Positions 52,190 through 60,726 of a DNA stretch of 64,000 nt are shown piece by piece. Each line of letters begins with the position of its first letter. The first letter of the stretch is position 1. This DNA comes from Paenibacillus sp. Soil787 (GTDB taxonomy: Bacteria > Bacillota > Bacilli > Paenibacillales > NBRC-103111): assembly GCF_001429545.1 (NCBI RefSeq), contig NZ_LMSP01000047.1, positions 194,547-258,546 of the forward strand, in the 5' to 3' direction. Under the pieces are notes generated by a model. The model did no database searches. It was not told the origin of the DNA and saw only the letters and a program-made list of their open reading frames with translations. Position numbers and translations under genes: made by a program.

Positions 52190-53746
52190 ATGAGTCTTTT
52201 GACAATTGAAGATTTGAGCCATAGCTTTGGAGATCGCACACTATTTAAGAATGTATCCTTTCGATTGCTCGCTGGAGAGCGGGTTGGTATCGTTGGAGCT
52301 AATGGCGTGGGGAAATCCACGTTAATGAATATATTGACCGGAAAAGTTCTAAAAGATACAGGTAAGGTTGAATGGACGCCGCGCGTTCATTACGGATATT
52401 TGGACCAGCATTCCGTGTTAGAAGCGGGCAAAACCATTCGCGATATTCTGCGCGATGCTTTCCTTCCTCTCTTTGAGGAGGAGAAGGAGATGATGGCGAT
52501 TACCGAGAAAATGGGTGACGCCACACCGGAAGAGCTTGATGTTCTTCTGGAGCAAATGGGCGATATTCAAGAGCGTTTGGAAATCGGCGGTTTCTATATG
52601 CTGGATGTCAAAATCGAAGAAATGGGCAACGGTCTTGGCCTTAATGCCATTGGGTTAGACCGTGACGTTACTTCCCTCAGTGGTGGACAACGGACCAAAG
52701 TTCTTTTGGCTAAACTACTTTTGGAGAAACCGACTGTTCTTCTCTTAGATGAGCCGACCAACTATTTGGACGTTGAGCATATTGAATGGTTGAAAATGTA
52801 TCTCAAAGATTACCCGTTTGCCTTTATGTTGATTTCACATGATACGGAATTCATGAATGAAGTAGTGAACGTGGTATATCACTTGGAATTCACGAAACTA
52901 ACTCGCTATACGGCGAATTATGAGAAATTCCTGGATATGGCTGAAATGAACAAAACACAGCATATTGACGCTTATGAAAAGCAGCAAGAGTACATTAAAA
53001 AACAGGAAGATTTCATCGCGCGCAATAAAGCTCGGGCGTCAACTTCGACCCGTGCCAAGAGTAGGGAGAAACAACTTGATAAGATTGACCGAATTGAGCG
53101 TCCGGAGACGGCTATGAAGCCGACTTTTGTATTCAAGGAATCACGTTCAAGCAGTAGAGTTGTTTTTGAGGCAGAAAACTTGGAAATCGGTTATGATCGT
53201 GCTCTTTTACCAAAGATGAATGTAACGATTGAGCGCGGCGAGAAAATAGCTATTGTCGGATGCAACGGTGTTGGTAAATCCACACTTCTCAAAACGATTC
53301 TAGGTAAGCTTGAGCCTTTTAGCGGCAAAACGTACCGTGGTGACTACTTGAGTCCTGCCTATTTTGAACAAGAGGTTAAAGCGCCTAGCATGACACCGAT
53401 CGATGACGTTTGGAACGAGTTCTCTTCGATGACTCAGAATGAGGTCCGAGGCGCACTTGCCAGGTGTGGGCTCAAAAATGAGCACATTACACGTGCTATG
53501 GGTAATCTTAGCGGTGGTGAACAAGCGAAAGTACGTCTTTGTAAACTACTGATGAGAGAAAGTAACTGGTTGTTATTCGATGAGCCTACGAACCATTTGG
53601 ACGTTGTTGCCAAAGAAGAGCTTCAGAGGTCTTTGAAAGAATATAAAGGTACCGTTCTACTCGTTTGTCACGAACCTGAATTTTATGAAGGTTGGGTAAC
53701 AAGAGTGTGGGATGTGGAAGAATGGTCTGCAAAAGTAACCAACTAG
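52190..53746 (+). CDS. ABC-F ATPase, YfmM-like
   Basis: Soluble protein of 518 residues with two ABC domains and no membrane part, i.e. an ABC-F translation factor. Walker A motifs are GANGVGKST and GCNGVGKST; signatures are LSGGQRTK and LSGGEQAK; Walker B segments LLLDEPTNYLD and LLFDEPTNHLD. A charged linker lies between them (about 245-315). The length equals that of B. subtilis YfmM. ABC-F proteins act at the ribosomal E-site; whether this one gives antibiotic resistance cannot be judged. Confidence 0.9.
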   Translation: MSLLTIEDLSHSFGDRTLFKNVSFRLLAGERVGIVGANGVGKSTLMNILTGKVLKDTGKVEWTPRVHYGYLDQHSVLEAGKTIRDILRDAFLPLFEEEKEMMAITEKMGDATPEELDVLLEQMGDIQERLEIGGFYMLDVKIEEMGNGLGLNAIGLDRDVTSLSGGQRTKVLLAKLLLEKPTVLLLDEPTNYLDVEHIEWLKMYLKDYPFAFMLISHDTEFMNEVVNVVYHLEFTKLTRYTANYEKFLDMAEMNKTQHIDAYEKQQEYIKKQEDFIARNKARASTSTRAKSREKQLDKIDRIERPETAMKPTFVFKESRSSSRVVFEAENLEIGYDRALLPKMNVTIERGEKIAIVGCNGVGKSTLLKTILGKLEPFSGKTYRGDYLSPAYFEQEVKAPSMTPIDDVWNEFSSMTQNEVRGALARCGLKNEHITRAMGNLSGGEQAKVRLCKLLMRESNWLLFDEPTNHLDVVAKEELQRSLKEYKGTVLLVCHEPEFYEGWVTRVWDVEEWSAKVTN

Positions 53747-53759
53747 GGGGAAATCATTC

Positions 53760-54050
53760 ATGTTAACGCACGTTGTTTTTTTTAAGCTCAAGGATCGCAG
53801 TCCAGAAGCGGTTGAAGTAACAAAGGCTGTACTTACGAACATGGAAGGTAAAATCCCGGTCCTGCGTCATATTGAGGTTGGAACTGACATTTTGCATCTG
53901 GTACGTTCGTATGATATTGCATTGATTACCAAATTTGATTCTTTAGAGGATCTTAAGGCATACGACACGCATCCTATTCATGAAGAAGTGAAGGCCCATA
54001 TGAAGACAGTCCTTGATGGGACGTCCATTTGCGTTGATTTTGTAAGCTAA
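53760..54050 (+). CDS. Dabb (stress-responsive A/B barrel) domain protein
   Basis: Protein of 96 residues forming one dimeric alpha/beta barrel: start LTHVVFFKLKDRSPEAV, middle HIEVGTDILHLVRSYDIALI, end YDTHPIHEEV. The Dabb family has varied or unknown roles in stress. It follows yfmM by 13 bases, with GGGGGAAATC as ribosome binding site, so the two are co-transcribed. Confidence 0.88.
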   Translation: MLTHVVFFKLKDRSPEAVEVTKAVLTNMEGKIPVLRHIEVGTDILHLVRSYDIALITKFDSLEDLKAYDTHPIHEEVKAHMKTVLDGTSICVDFVS

Positions 54051-54072
54051 TCTAGTTTGAAAAACATAGGGG

Positions 54073-54156
54073 AACAGTGTAGTATCACTAGAGGAGACTT
54101 GTTTGTGACTTATGTCATGGGCTTGCTTACGAAATCTAGGCTGCACTGTTTTTTAC
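54073..54156 (+). terminator. Probable terminator with a long structured loop
   Basis: AACAGTG and CACTGTT pair across about 67 bases, and the 3' arm runs into TTTTTT. Inside the loop TGAC/GTCA and CTAG/CTAG can pair, so this may be a branched leader-type structure rather than a simple terminator. Confidence 0.5.
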
Positions 54157-54159
54157 CAC

Positions 54160-54366
54160 ATAAGAAAGAATAAGTTTTCGGATCACGAAAACCGCTTTCT
54201 TATTGGCGATAAAACTTACCTCTAAACGCGGTCGCTCATCTTTGAATGGCCGAGGGTAGAGGTTTTCTCAGTAGATAAGAAAGTATAAGTTTTATACTTT
54301 TGCTTCGCATCTACCTTGACAAACGCGCTCGTCCCAGAAGGACGACGGAGTCGTTTATCCTTGTGT
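54160..54366 (+). repeat. Composite interspersed repeat, copy C (both modules)
   Basis: Second module 54160-54270, then first module 54272-54364. The order is swapped relative to copy A, and the promoter-like 38-bp unit of copy A is absent here. Confidence 0.8.
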
Positions 54367-54408
54367 CTTTAGAGGAAAACTAATAAATAGAAAAGGGAGG
54401 AATCCCGA

Positions 54409-55458
54409 GTGAAAACGAAATTAAATAAAGCTTATATGACAGAAATTCTAGAGCTGCTATTGCGGACTCCGAGCCCTACAGGCTATACGCATCACATTAT
54501 GCAAAAAGTGGAACAAGAAGTGAATAAGCTCGGATTTGAGCTTACATATACGAAAAAGGGCTGCGGGATTGTAACAATTCCTGGTACCCGCCAAGACCGT
54601 GTTATTGGCATTTCAGCACACGTGGATACACTCGGCGCAATGGTGCGTTCGATCAAAGAGAATGGCACATTGAAAATCACTTCATTGGGCGGTTTTATGA
54701 TGGGCGCTATTGAAAATGAATACGTTCAAATTCATACACGTGATGAACGCGTTTATGATGGGACGATTCTGACTTCGAGGCCATCTGTGCATGTGTATGA
54801 AGATGCTAGGGAATATAAACGCGATGAAGCCAATATGGAAGTACGTATTGATGAGCTTGTGAAGTCTAAGAAAGAGGTTCAAGATCTTGGCATTCGAGTG
54901 GGAGATTATATTTCATTCGATCCGCGTGTTCAAGTGAAGGAAAACGGCTTCGTGAAGTCGCGTCATTTGGATGATAAAGCAAGTGTAGCTTCCTTATTTG
55001 GGCTATTAAAGTTGATTAAAGATGAGGGCTTGAAGCCTGAATTTACGATAAAGCTGTTCTTCTCCAATTATGAAGAGGTTGGTCATGGTTCTTCCTTTAT
55101 CCCTGATGATATAACGGATTTTATTGCCGTGGATATGGGTGCTCTAGGTGATGATTTGAGCGGAAGCGAGCGCGATGTATCGATTTGCGCGAAGGACTCC
55201 TCAGGTCCTTATGATTATCAGATGACTTCGAAAATGATTGAGTTGGCCGAGAAGCTGGAAATCGGCTATGCCGTCGATATTTATCCGCGATACGGTTCAG
55301 ATGCATCTGCCGCGCTTAGAGGCGGACGCGATATTCGTGCAGCGTTGGTGGGACCAGGTGTTCATGCGTCACATAGCATGGAAAGAACGCATATGGATGC
55401 AGTAGTGAATACAGCAGCTCTTCTTGCGGCCTATATCATGGAGCCGGCCCACGCATGA
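54409..55458 (+). CDS. M42 family metallopeptidase (glutamyl aminopeptidase/cellulase-like)
   Basis: Protein of 349 residues with the M42 di-metal site: SAHVDTLG, RHLDDKAS, NYEEVGHGSS (catalytic Glu and ligand), AVDMGA and the final HASHSMERTH. Members form tetrahedral dodecamers and remove N-terminal residues from peptides; B. subtilis YsdC and YtoP are similar. The start is GTG after AAAAGGGAGG. The stop overlaps the ABC-F start by 4 bases. Confidence 0.93.
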   Translation: MKTKLNKAYMTEILELLLRTPSPTGYTHHIMQKVEQEVNKLGFELTYTKKGCGIVTIPGTRQDRVIGISAHVDTLGAMVRSIKENGTLKITSLGGFMMGAIENEYVQIHTRDERVYDGTILTSRPSVHVYEDAREYKRDEANMEVRIDELVKSKKEVQDLGIRVGDYISFDPRVQVKENGFVKSRHLDDKASVASLFGLLKLIKDEGLKPEFTIKLFFSNYEEVGHGSSFIPDDITDFIAVDMGALGDDLSGSERDVSICAKDSSGPYDYQMTSKMIELAEKLEIGYAVDIYPRYGSDASAALRGGRDIRAALVGPGVHASHSMERTHMDAVVNTAALLAAYIMEPAHA

Positions 55459-57428
55459 ATATACTTAGTGCAGTCAATATAACCAAAACATTCGGCGACA
55501 AGGTGCTGTTCGATGATATTTCGTTCACGGTAAACGAGAAGCAGCGCATCGGTCTCATTGGCGTGAACGGAACTGGCAAGTCCACGCTGCTGAAGCTGCT
55601 GGCGGGGCTGGAAACTGCGGATCGCGGCAAGCTCGTGCACGCGAACCATTTCCGCGTGGAATACTTGCCGCAGAACCCTGAGTTCGATCCGAACTCTACG
55701 GTTCTTGAGCAAGTATTCCACGGCGATACGCCGCTCATGAAGACGCTTCGCGACTATGAGCTTGCGCTTGCTGACTTGGAGCTGGACGCCGCAAGTGAGA
55801 AGAAACAAACGCGGCTGTTCAGCGCCCAGTCGCGCATGGATGAGCAAGGTGCCTGGGAAGCCAGCACCTTGGCCAAAACCGTGCTGATGAAGCTCGGCAT
55901 CAGCGAGTTCGACAAGCCCGTCGGCCAGCTGTCCGGCGGTCAGCGCAAACGCGTTGCCATGGCGCGCGTTCTCATTCAGCCCGCCGACCTGCTCATCCTC
56001 GATGAGCCGACGAACCATATTGATAACGAGACGGCCATTTGGCTCGAGGAATTCCTCAGCAAATGGCGCGGAGCCTTGCTTCTCGTTACCCATGACCGGT
56101 ACTTCCTAGAGCGGGTAACCACCCGCATTCTGGAACTGGACCGGGGGAAGATCTACAGCTACGAGGGGAACTACGAGTGGTTCCTCGAGAAAAAGGCGGA
56201 GCGGATGGAGTCCGAAGCATCCAGCGAAGATAAGCGGCAGAATCTCCTCCGCCGCGAACTGGCTTGGCTCCGTCGCGGCGCGAAGGCGCGCACGACGAAA
56301 CAGAAGGCGCGCATTGGGCGCGCCGAGGAACTGCGGGACCGCAAGGTGGATGGTCCCGGTGAGAAGCTTGACATGGCGCTGGCTGGTAGCCGTCTTGGTA
56401 AGAAGGTGATGGAGCTCGAAGACGTCACCAAAGCTTTTGAGAGCGGGAAGCCGCTGCTGAGCGGCTTCAGCTACATCGTGATGCCGAGGGATCGCCTCGG
56501 CATCATCGGGCCGAACGGCAGCGGCAAATCGACGCTGTTGAACATGCTTGCCGGGCGTATTCAGCCCGATAGCGGGACGATCGAGACCGGTACGACGGTG
56601 AAGCTTGCTTACTACACGCAAGAGAACGCCCGGATGGATGAGAAGATGCGTGTCATCGAGTACATCAAGGAGGCGGCCGAGCAAATTCGGACCTCGGATG
56701 GTGAGACGATATCGGCGTCGCAAATGCTCGAGCGCTTCCTCTTTTCGCCGACCCTGCAGTGGTCGCCAATCGGTAAGCTCTCCGGCGGTGAACGGCGCAG
56801 ACTTTATTTGCTCCGCACGCTTATGGGAGAACCAAACGTACTGCTTCTGGATGAGCCGACCAACGACTTGGATATCCAAACTTTGACCATACTGGAAGAT
56901 TATCTGGATCAATTTCCTGGGGCTGTTATTACGGTTTCCCATGATCGATACTTTTTGGATAGGACAGTTTCGCATCTATTTGCCTTTGACGGCAAAGGCC
57001 AGATCGAGCCTTACATTGGTAACTACTCAGATTACTTGGAAGAGAAGCGCGAACAGGAAGAAGCCGATCAAGCTCGGAAAGAAATGATTCGTAATGCAAG
57101 CTCTACCAAGTCTAATGGTGTTTCCAATACAGCTTCAGCTGTAGATACCAGCAATCCTGCGGCAGCAGGTGGCTCATCGAATGCGAACCGTCCCAAGAAG
57201 CTAACTTTCAAAGAACAAAAGGAATGGGACGAAATTGAGAATACGATAGCTTCTTTAGAAGACAAAGCGGCGAGCTTGAAAAAGCAAATTGAAGCGGCTG
57301 GCAGCAACTTTGACCGTGTTCGCGAGCTGTATGAGCAAGAGCAGCAAACGGCTTTGGATCTGGAAGCGGCGATGGAGAGATGGACTTATTTATCCGAGTT
57401 GCTAGAGGAAATAGAACGAAACAAGTAG
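55455..57428 (+). CDS. ABC-F ATPase with C-terminal coiled coil, YfmR/Uup-like
   Basis: Protein of 657 residues with two ABC domains (Walker A GVNGTGKST and GPNGSGKST; signatures LSGGQRKR and LSGGERRR; Walker B LLILDEPTNHID and LLLDEPTNDLD), a basic interdomain linker rich in Lys/Arg (about 255-305), and a C-terminal coiled coil (about 575-657) typical of Uup/YfmR. YfmR in B. subtilis (629 residues) helps with hard-to-translate sequences. The start overlaps the M42 stop. The first 1.4 kb is markedly GC-rich and the last 0.5 kb is not. Confidence 0.9.
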   Translation: MNILSAVNITKTFGDKVLFDDISFTVNEKQRIGLIGVNGTGKSTLLKLLAGLETADRGKLVHANHFRVEYLPQNPEFDPNSTVLEQVFHGDTPLMKTLRDYELALADLELDAASEKKQTRLFSAQSRMDEQGAWEASTLAKTVLMKLGISEFDKPVGQLSGGQRKRVAMARVLIQPADLLILDEPTNHIDNETAIWLEEFLSKWRGALLLVTHDRYFLERVTTRILELDRGKIYSYEGNYEWFLEKKAERMESEASSEDKRQNLLRRELAWLRRGAKARTTKQKARIGRAEELRDRKVDGPGEKLDMALAGSRLGKKVMELEDVTKAFESGKPLLSGFSYIVMPRDRLGIIGPNGSGKSTLLNMLAGRIQPDSGTIETGTTVKLAYYTQENARMDEKMRVIEYIKEAAEQIRTSDGETISASQMLERFLFSPTLQWSPIGKLSGGERRRLYLLRTLMGEPNVLLLDEPTNDLDIQTLTILEDYLDQFPGAVITVSHDRYFLDRTVSHLFAFDGKGQIEPYIGNYSDYLEEKREQEEADQARKEMIRNASSTKSNGVSNTASAVDTSNPAAAGGSSNANRPKKLTFKEQKEWDEIENTIASLEDKAASLKKQIEAAGSNFDRVRELYEQEQQTALDLEAAMERWTYLSELLEEIERNK

Positions 57429-57466
57429 GAGAGACTTTAATCTCCGATCAAAGATCCCTATATTAT
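57428..57466 (+). repeat. Promoter-like 38-bp repeat, copy 3 (upstream of ykpA-like gene)
   Basis: GGAGAGACTTTAATC ... CAAAGATCCCTATATTAT, starting at the stop codon of the YfmR-like gene. TTAATC is 16 bases before TATATT. It sits 45 bases before the next ABC-F gene in the same orientation as copy 2 relative to mtnD. Confidence 0.7.
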
Positions 57467-57510
57467 GTTATGATAGAACAAACTAATATAAAGGCAGGTA
57501 TGTACTAAAC

Positions 57511-59124
57511 ATGATTAATGTTAATAACGTGACGCTTCGTTACGGCAAGAGAGCCCTATTCGAGGACGCCAATATCAAATTTACACCGGGTAACTGCTAC
57601 GGATTAATCGGAGCAAATGGTGCCGGTAAATCAACTTTTCTGAAAATTCTTTCCGGTGAGATTGAGCCTAACACAGGCGAAGTCAGCATTACCCCCGGCG
57701 AGAGAATGGCTGTATTGAAACAAAACCATTACGAGTTTGACGAAATCGAAGTTTTGAAAACCGTCATGATGGGTCATGCTCGTTTGTTTAAAATTATGGA
57801 AGAGAAAGATGCTTTGTATGCCAAAGCTGATTTTACCGAAGAAGATGGCATGAAAGCGGCTGATCTCGAAGGCGAATTCCAAGATCTAGATGGCTGGCAG
57901 GCGGAATCAGATGCAGCTGAGCTTCTCATCGGTCTCGGTATCCCGACTTCCATGCATGATACGAAGATGAAAGACCTTGATGGTAACGAGAAAGTACGTG
58001 TCCTTTTAGCGCAAGCTTTGTTCGGTAATCCGAATATTTTGCTGCTGGATGAGCCTACCAACCATTTGAACTTAGAGTCCATTCGTTGGCTGGAGAACTT
58101 CCTTTCCCGCTTTGAAGGCACTGTTATCGTTGTATCCCATGATCGTCACTTCCTGAACCAAGTATGTACGCATATTGCGGATATTGATTTTGGTAAAATT
58201 CAAATGTACGTCGGTAACTACGACTGGTGGTATGAGTCCAGTCAGCTGGCACTTCGTTTGACAAGAGACGCGAACAAGAAAACCGAAGAGAAACGTAAAG
58301 AGTTGGAAGCCTTTATCGCACGTTTTAGCGCGAATGCCTCCAAATCGAAGCAAGCTACATCCCGTAAAAAACAACTCGAGAAGCTTACTCTTGAAGATAT
58401 TCGACCATCGAGCCGTAAATATCCGTTCATTCACTTCAAAGGTGAGCGTGAAGCGGGTAAGCAGCTGCTGGCTGTTGAGAAATTGTCCAAAACGATTGAT
58501 GGCGTAAAAGTGTTAGACAACATTTCGTTCACCATCAATAAAGGGGATAAAGTTGCCTTTGTTGGCCCGGATGGCATCGCCAAAACAACGCTCTTCAAAA
58601 TCCTGATGGGTGAAATGGAAGCGGATGAAGGTACGTACACATGGGGGATTACGACTTCCCAAGCCTACTTCCCTAAAGACAGCCAAGACTATTTCAACTC
58701 AGATTTAACTTTGGTGGATTGGCTGCGTCAATACTCCAAAGACCAGGATGAATCCTTCTTACGCGGCTTCTTGGGACGTATGCTGTTCTCAGGTGAAGAA
58801 GCGCTGAAGAAAGCAAACGTGCTATCGGGTGGAGAGAAAGTACGCTGCATGTTCTCCAAAATGATGCTAAGCGGATCCAATGTCCTCATTCTTGATGAGC
58901 CTACAAATCACTTGGATTTGGAGTCCATTACAGCACTTAACAATGGTCTTGTTGACTTCGATGGAACGATTCTATTCGTCTCCCATGACCATCAATTCAT
59001 CCAAACGATTGCTACACGCATTATGGAAATCACGCCTAAAGGACTCATCGATAAAATGTTCACTTATGATGAATACCTAGAAAGCGAAGATGTGCAAAAA
59101 CAACGCGAAGCGCAATACGCGTAA
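57511..59124 (+). CDS. ABC-F ATPase, YkpA/YbiT-like
   Basis: Protein of 537 residues (B. subtilis YkpA 540). The first ABC domain has Walker A GANGAGKST and Walker B LLLDEPTNHLN; the second has Walker A GPDGIAKTT, where Ala replaces the second Gly of G-x4-GK-T, then signature LSGGEKVR and Walker B LILDEPTNHLD. The first signature is also changed (KDLDGNEKVR in place of LSGGE). These may be family traits rather than decay, since the rest is intact. It is a translation-associated ATPase by family. Confidence 0.9.
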   Translation: MINVNNVTLRYGKRALFEDANIKFTPGNCYGLIGANGAGKSTFLKILSGEIEPNTGEVSITPGERMAVLKQNHYEFDEIEVLKTVMMGHARLFKIMEEKDALYAKADFTEEDGMKAADLEGEFQDLDGWQAESDAAELLIGLGIPTSMHDTKMKDLDGNEKVRVLLAQALFGNPNILLLDEPTNHLNLESIRWLENFLSRFEGTVIVVSHDRHFLNQVCTHIADIDFGKIQMYVGNYDWWYESSQLALRLTRDANKKTEEKRKELEAFIARFSANASKSKQATSRKKQLEKLTLEDIRPSSRKYPFIHFKGEREAGKQLLAVEKLSKTIDGVKVLDNISFTINKGDKVAFVGPDGIAKTTLFKILMGEMEADEGTYTWGITTSQAYFPKDSQDYFNSDLTLVDWLRQYSKDQDESFLRGFLGRMLFSGEEALKKANVLSGGEKVRCMFSKMMLSGSNVLILDEPTNHLDLESITALNNGLVDFDGTILFVSHDHQFIQTIATRIMEITPKGLIDKMFTYDEYLESEDVQKQREAQYA

Positions 59125-59133
59125 TGATAAATG

Positions 59134-59169
59134 AAAAGCGCCCTGACGTGTTACTCTCAGGGCGCTTTT
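59134..59169. terminator. Bidirectional terminator
   Basis: AAAAGCGCCCTGA and TCAGGGCGCTTTT form a perfect stem between the convergent ykpA-like gene and the small minus-strand gene. Confidence 0.9.
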
Positions 59170-59187
59170 GCCTACGCAAAGCGATGT

Positions 59188-59400
59188 TTAGCTGCCGCCA
59201 GTACGACGGCGTTGATTGTTTACTTTTTTGGTCATTTGACTTTTGCCGCTTTGATTATTGTTTCCAGCTTGTTTCGGGTTTGCGCGTGCTGCGGCTTGAT
59301 CCGCTTTCTTCTGGGCAAGTTTCTGCTTAATCGCGTCAGCTAAACTAACTTTTTTGGGGCCTTGTTGTTCATCCAGTTGATCTTCAGGCTTGTCTGACAT
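59188..59400 (-). CDS. Small basic hypothetical protein
   Basis: Protein of 70 residues: an acidic start (MSDKPEDQLDEQQ), a helical KKVSLADAIKQKLAQKKADQ segment, and an Asn/Gln/Lys/Arg-rich disordered end. No family recognised. GAAGGTG lies 6 bases before the ATG; the longer open frame upstream has no ribosome binding site. Confidence 0.65.
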   Translation of the reverse strand: MSDKPEDQLDEQQGPKKVSLADAIKQKLAQKKADQAAARANPKQAGNNNQSGKSQMTKKVNNQRRRTGGS

Positions 59401-59472
59401 AGGAACACCTTCTTTACGTGGTATGCTTTTAGTATAATCGAATCTAAGAAAAGATGAAAGAAGGTGCTGGGG

Positions 59473-59991
59473 ATGTTTGATCCAACGATATATGACAATA
59501 TTAAGGTTGTGCTTGAGGGAGCCGTCTATGACTTGGATTTGGACGGTAAAATTATTATCACGCGGCGTCAAGATCAAGTTGATCTATCCTCGATGTCACG
59601 TACTTATGCGATTGAATTTGCCCGAAAGATCGATAAACCAAGCAAAGCCGAAATTAACCTGCATGTTCATTTGAGTGATTTAGCAGCTGAAATTTTAGAA
59701 AATCCAACAGCCAAGCCAGGATGTACGTTAACCATTAAGCTTTTTACCAAAGTTAAGGACCCAGATATCGAGTGCCCTTATATCGAAGAGCAATTAGGTG
59801 CCATTTGGGAGCATCGTCCGCAAATCATTCAGCTGCTTTCTTATGAATACGGTCTACATCCAATTTCCTATCATAATCAAATTACATTATCATTTGGCCG
59901 CAAAGTAGATGAAAGTCAAATTGATGATTTCCCTCATCTCATCGCGTATGCGGTAGAGAGTTTAGCTTGGTTGGATGAAAGAGGGAGCTAG
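59473..59991 (+). CDS. Conserved hypothetical protein
   Basis: Protein of 172 residues, mixed alpha/beta and acidic, with no signal peptide and no motif I recognise. It begins MFDPTIYDNIKVVLEGAVYDLDLDG and contains an ECPYIEEQLGAIWEHRPQI segment. AAGGTGCTGG precedes the ATG. It is next to a thioredoxin-like gene, separated by 1 base, so the two are translated together. Confidence 0.7.
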   Translation: MFDPTIYDNIKVVLEGAVYDLDLDGKIIITRRQDQVDLSSMSRTYAIEFARKIDKPSKAEINLHVHLSDLAAEILENPTAKPGCTLTIKLFTKVKDPDIECPYIEEQLGAIWEHRPQIIQLLSYEYGLHPISYHNQITLSFGRKVDESQIDDFPHLIAYAVESLAWLDERGS

Positions 59992-59992
59992 T

Positions 59993-60313
59993 ATGCAGGA
60001 ATTAAGTGAGCAGGAACTGCTAGAGCGAGTAAGCAGAACGCAGGAAGGTTCGTTTGCTGTTTTTATGTATACACCTTTTTGCGGGACATGCAAAGTGACG
60101 GAACGGATGTTAGACATCATTATGACTATGCTGCCTGCCTTACCGCTTGTAAAGTGCAATATTAACTTTCTTCCGCAAATTACTCGTGAATGGCAAATTA
60201 GTAGCGTACCGTGTATAGTCATCTTAAAACAGGGAAAAGAGAAAGAATTTATGTACCGCATGCAATCGGTGGATGAGCTGTATCGTAAACTGCTGCCGCT
60301 TAATCGCATGTGA
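59993..60313 (+). CDS. Thioredoxin-like protein (CGTC motif)
   Basis: Protein of 106 residues with a thioredoxin fold: redox motif FCGTCK around residue 32 and the cis-proline segment VPCIVIL with an extra Cys next to it. The small YtpP-like thioredoxins of Bacilli look similar. It is likely cytosolic. GAGGGAGC lies before the chosen ATG. It sits between a hypothetical gene and kapB. Confidence 0.85.
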   Translation: MQELSEQELLERVSRTQEGSFAVFMYTPFCGTCKVTERMLDIIMTMLPALPLVKCNINFLPQITREWQISSVPCIVILKQGKEKEFMYRMQSVDELYRKLLPLNRM

Positions 60314-60340
60314 ATTAGAGGAGAATGGAGTTGTTGACGA

Positions 60341-60718
60341 ATGAGTAGTTTTCAAATAGGAGATCGCGTAACGGCTGAGTATAAAACAGGTGCTTATTTT
60401 GGTGAGGTTGTGGAAGTAAGCAATTCGATGAAAGCGGCAGTTCGCATTCTGGCTGTAAAGGAGCACCCGACACAGGGGGATTTACATAACCCGATGGATC
60501 CAAGCGTAGCTTTTTTTCATCAACGACGAGCGTTGTCTTATCAAGAAATTGCCTTAATGCCTATATCCACGATACGTCCTTATGAGGGTCAGATTCCGGA
60601 TTACCAAGATTCTCTGAAGAGAGCGCTAATGGCGCAAATCAGTAAGCTGTCGGAAATGGAAGCGTGGGCCCGACGCTCTCTGCAGGAGCTTGATCAGTTA
60701 CAGAAAGAATATTTCTGA
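60341..60718 (+). CDS. kapB: Kinase-associated protein KapB
   Basis: Protein of 125 residues. The start FQIGDRVTAEYKTGAYFGEVVEV forms an SH3-like barrel, followed by HPTQGDLHNPM and AFFHQRRALSYQEIA, typical of the KapB family, then a C-terminal helix. In B. subtilis KapB supports the sporulation kinase KinB. No kinB gene is in view here. GAGGAGAATGG lies upstream of the ATG. Confidence 0.85.
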   Translation: MSSFQIGDRVTAEYKTGAYFGEVVEVSNSMKAAVRILAVKEHPTQGDLHNPMDPSVAFFHQRRALSYQEIALMPISTIRPYEGQIPDYQDSLKRALMAQISKLSEMEAWARRSLQELDQLQKEYF

Positions 60719-60726
60719 GCGAAAGA

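Noticed and set aside
55431..56975. Long minus-strand ORFs (220 and 289 codons) opposite the YfmR-like gene
   Set aside because: They lie wholly inside a clear ABC-F gene in a GC-rich stretch where stop codons are rare, have no ribosome binding site and show no family pattern.
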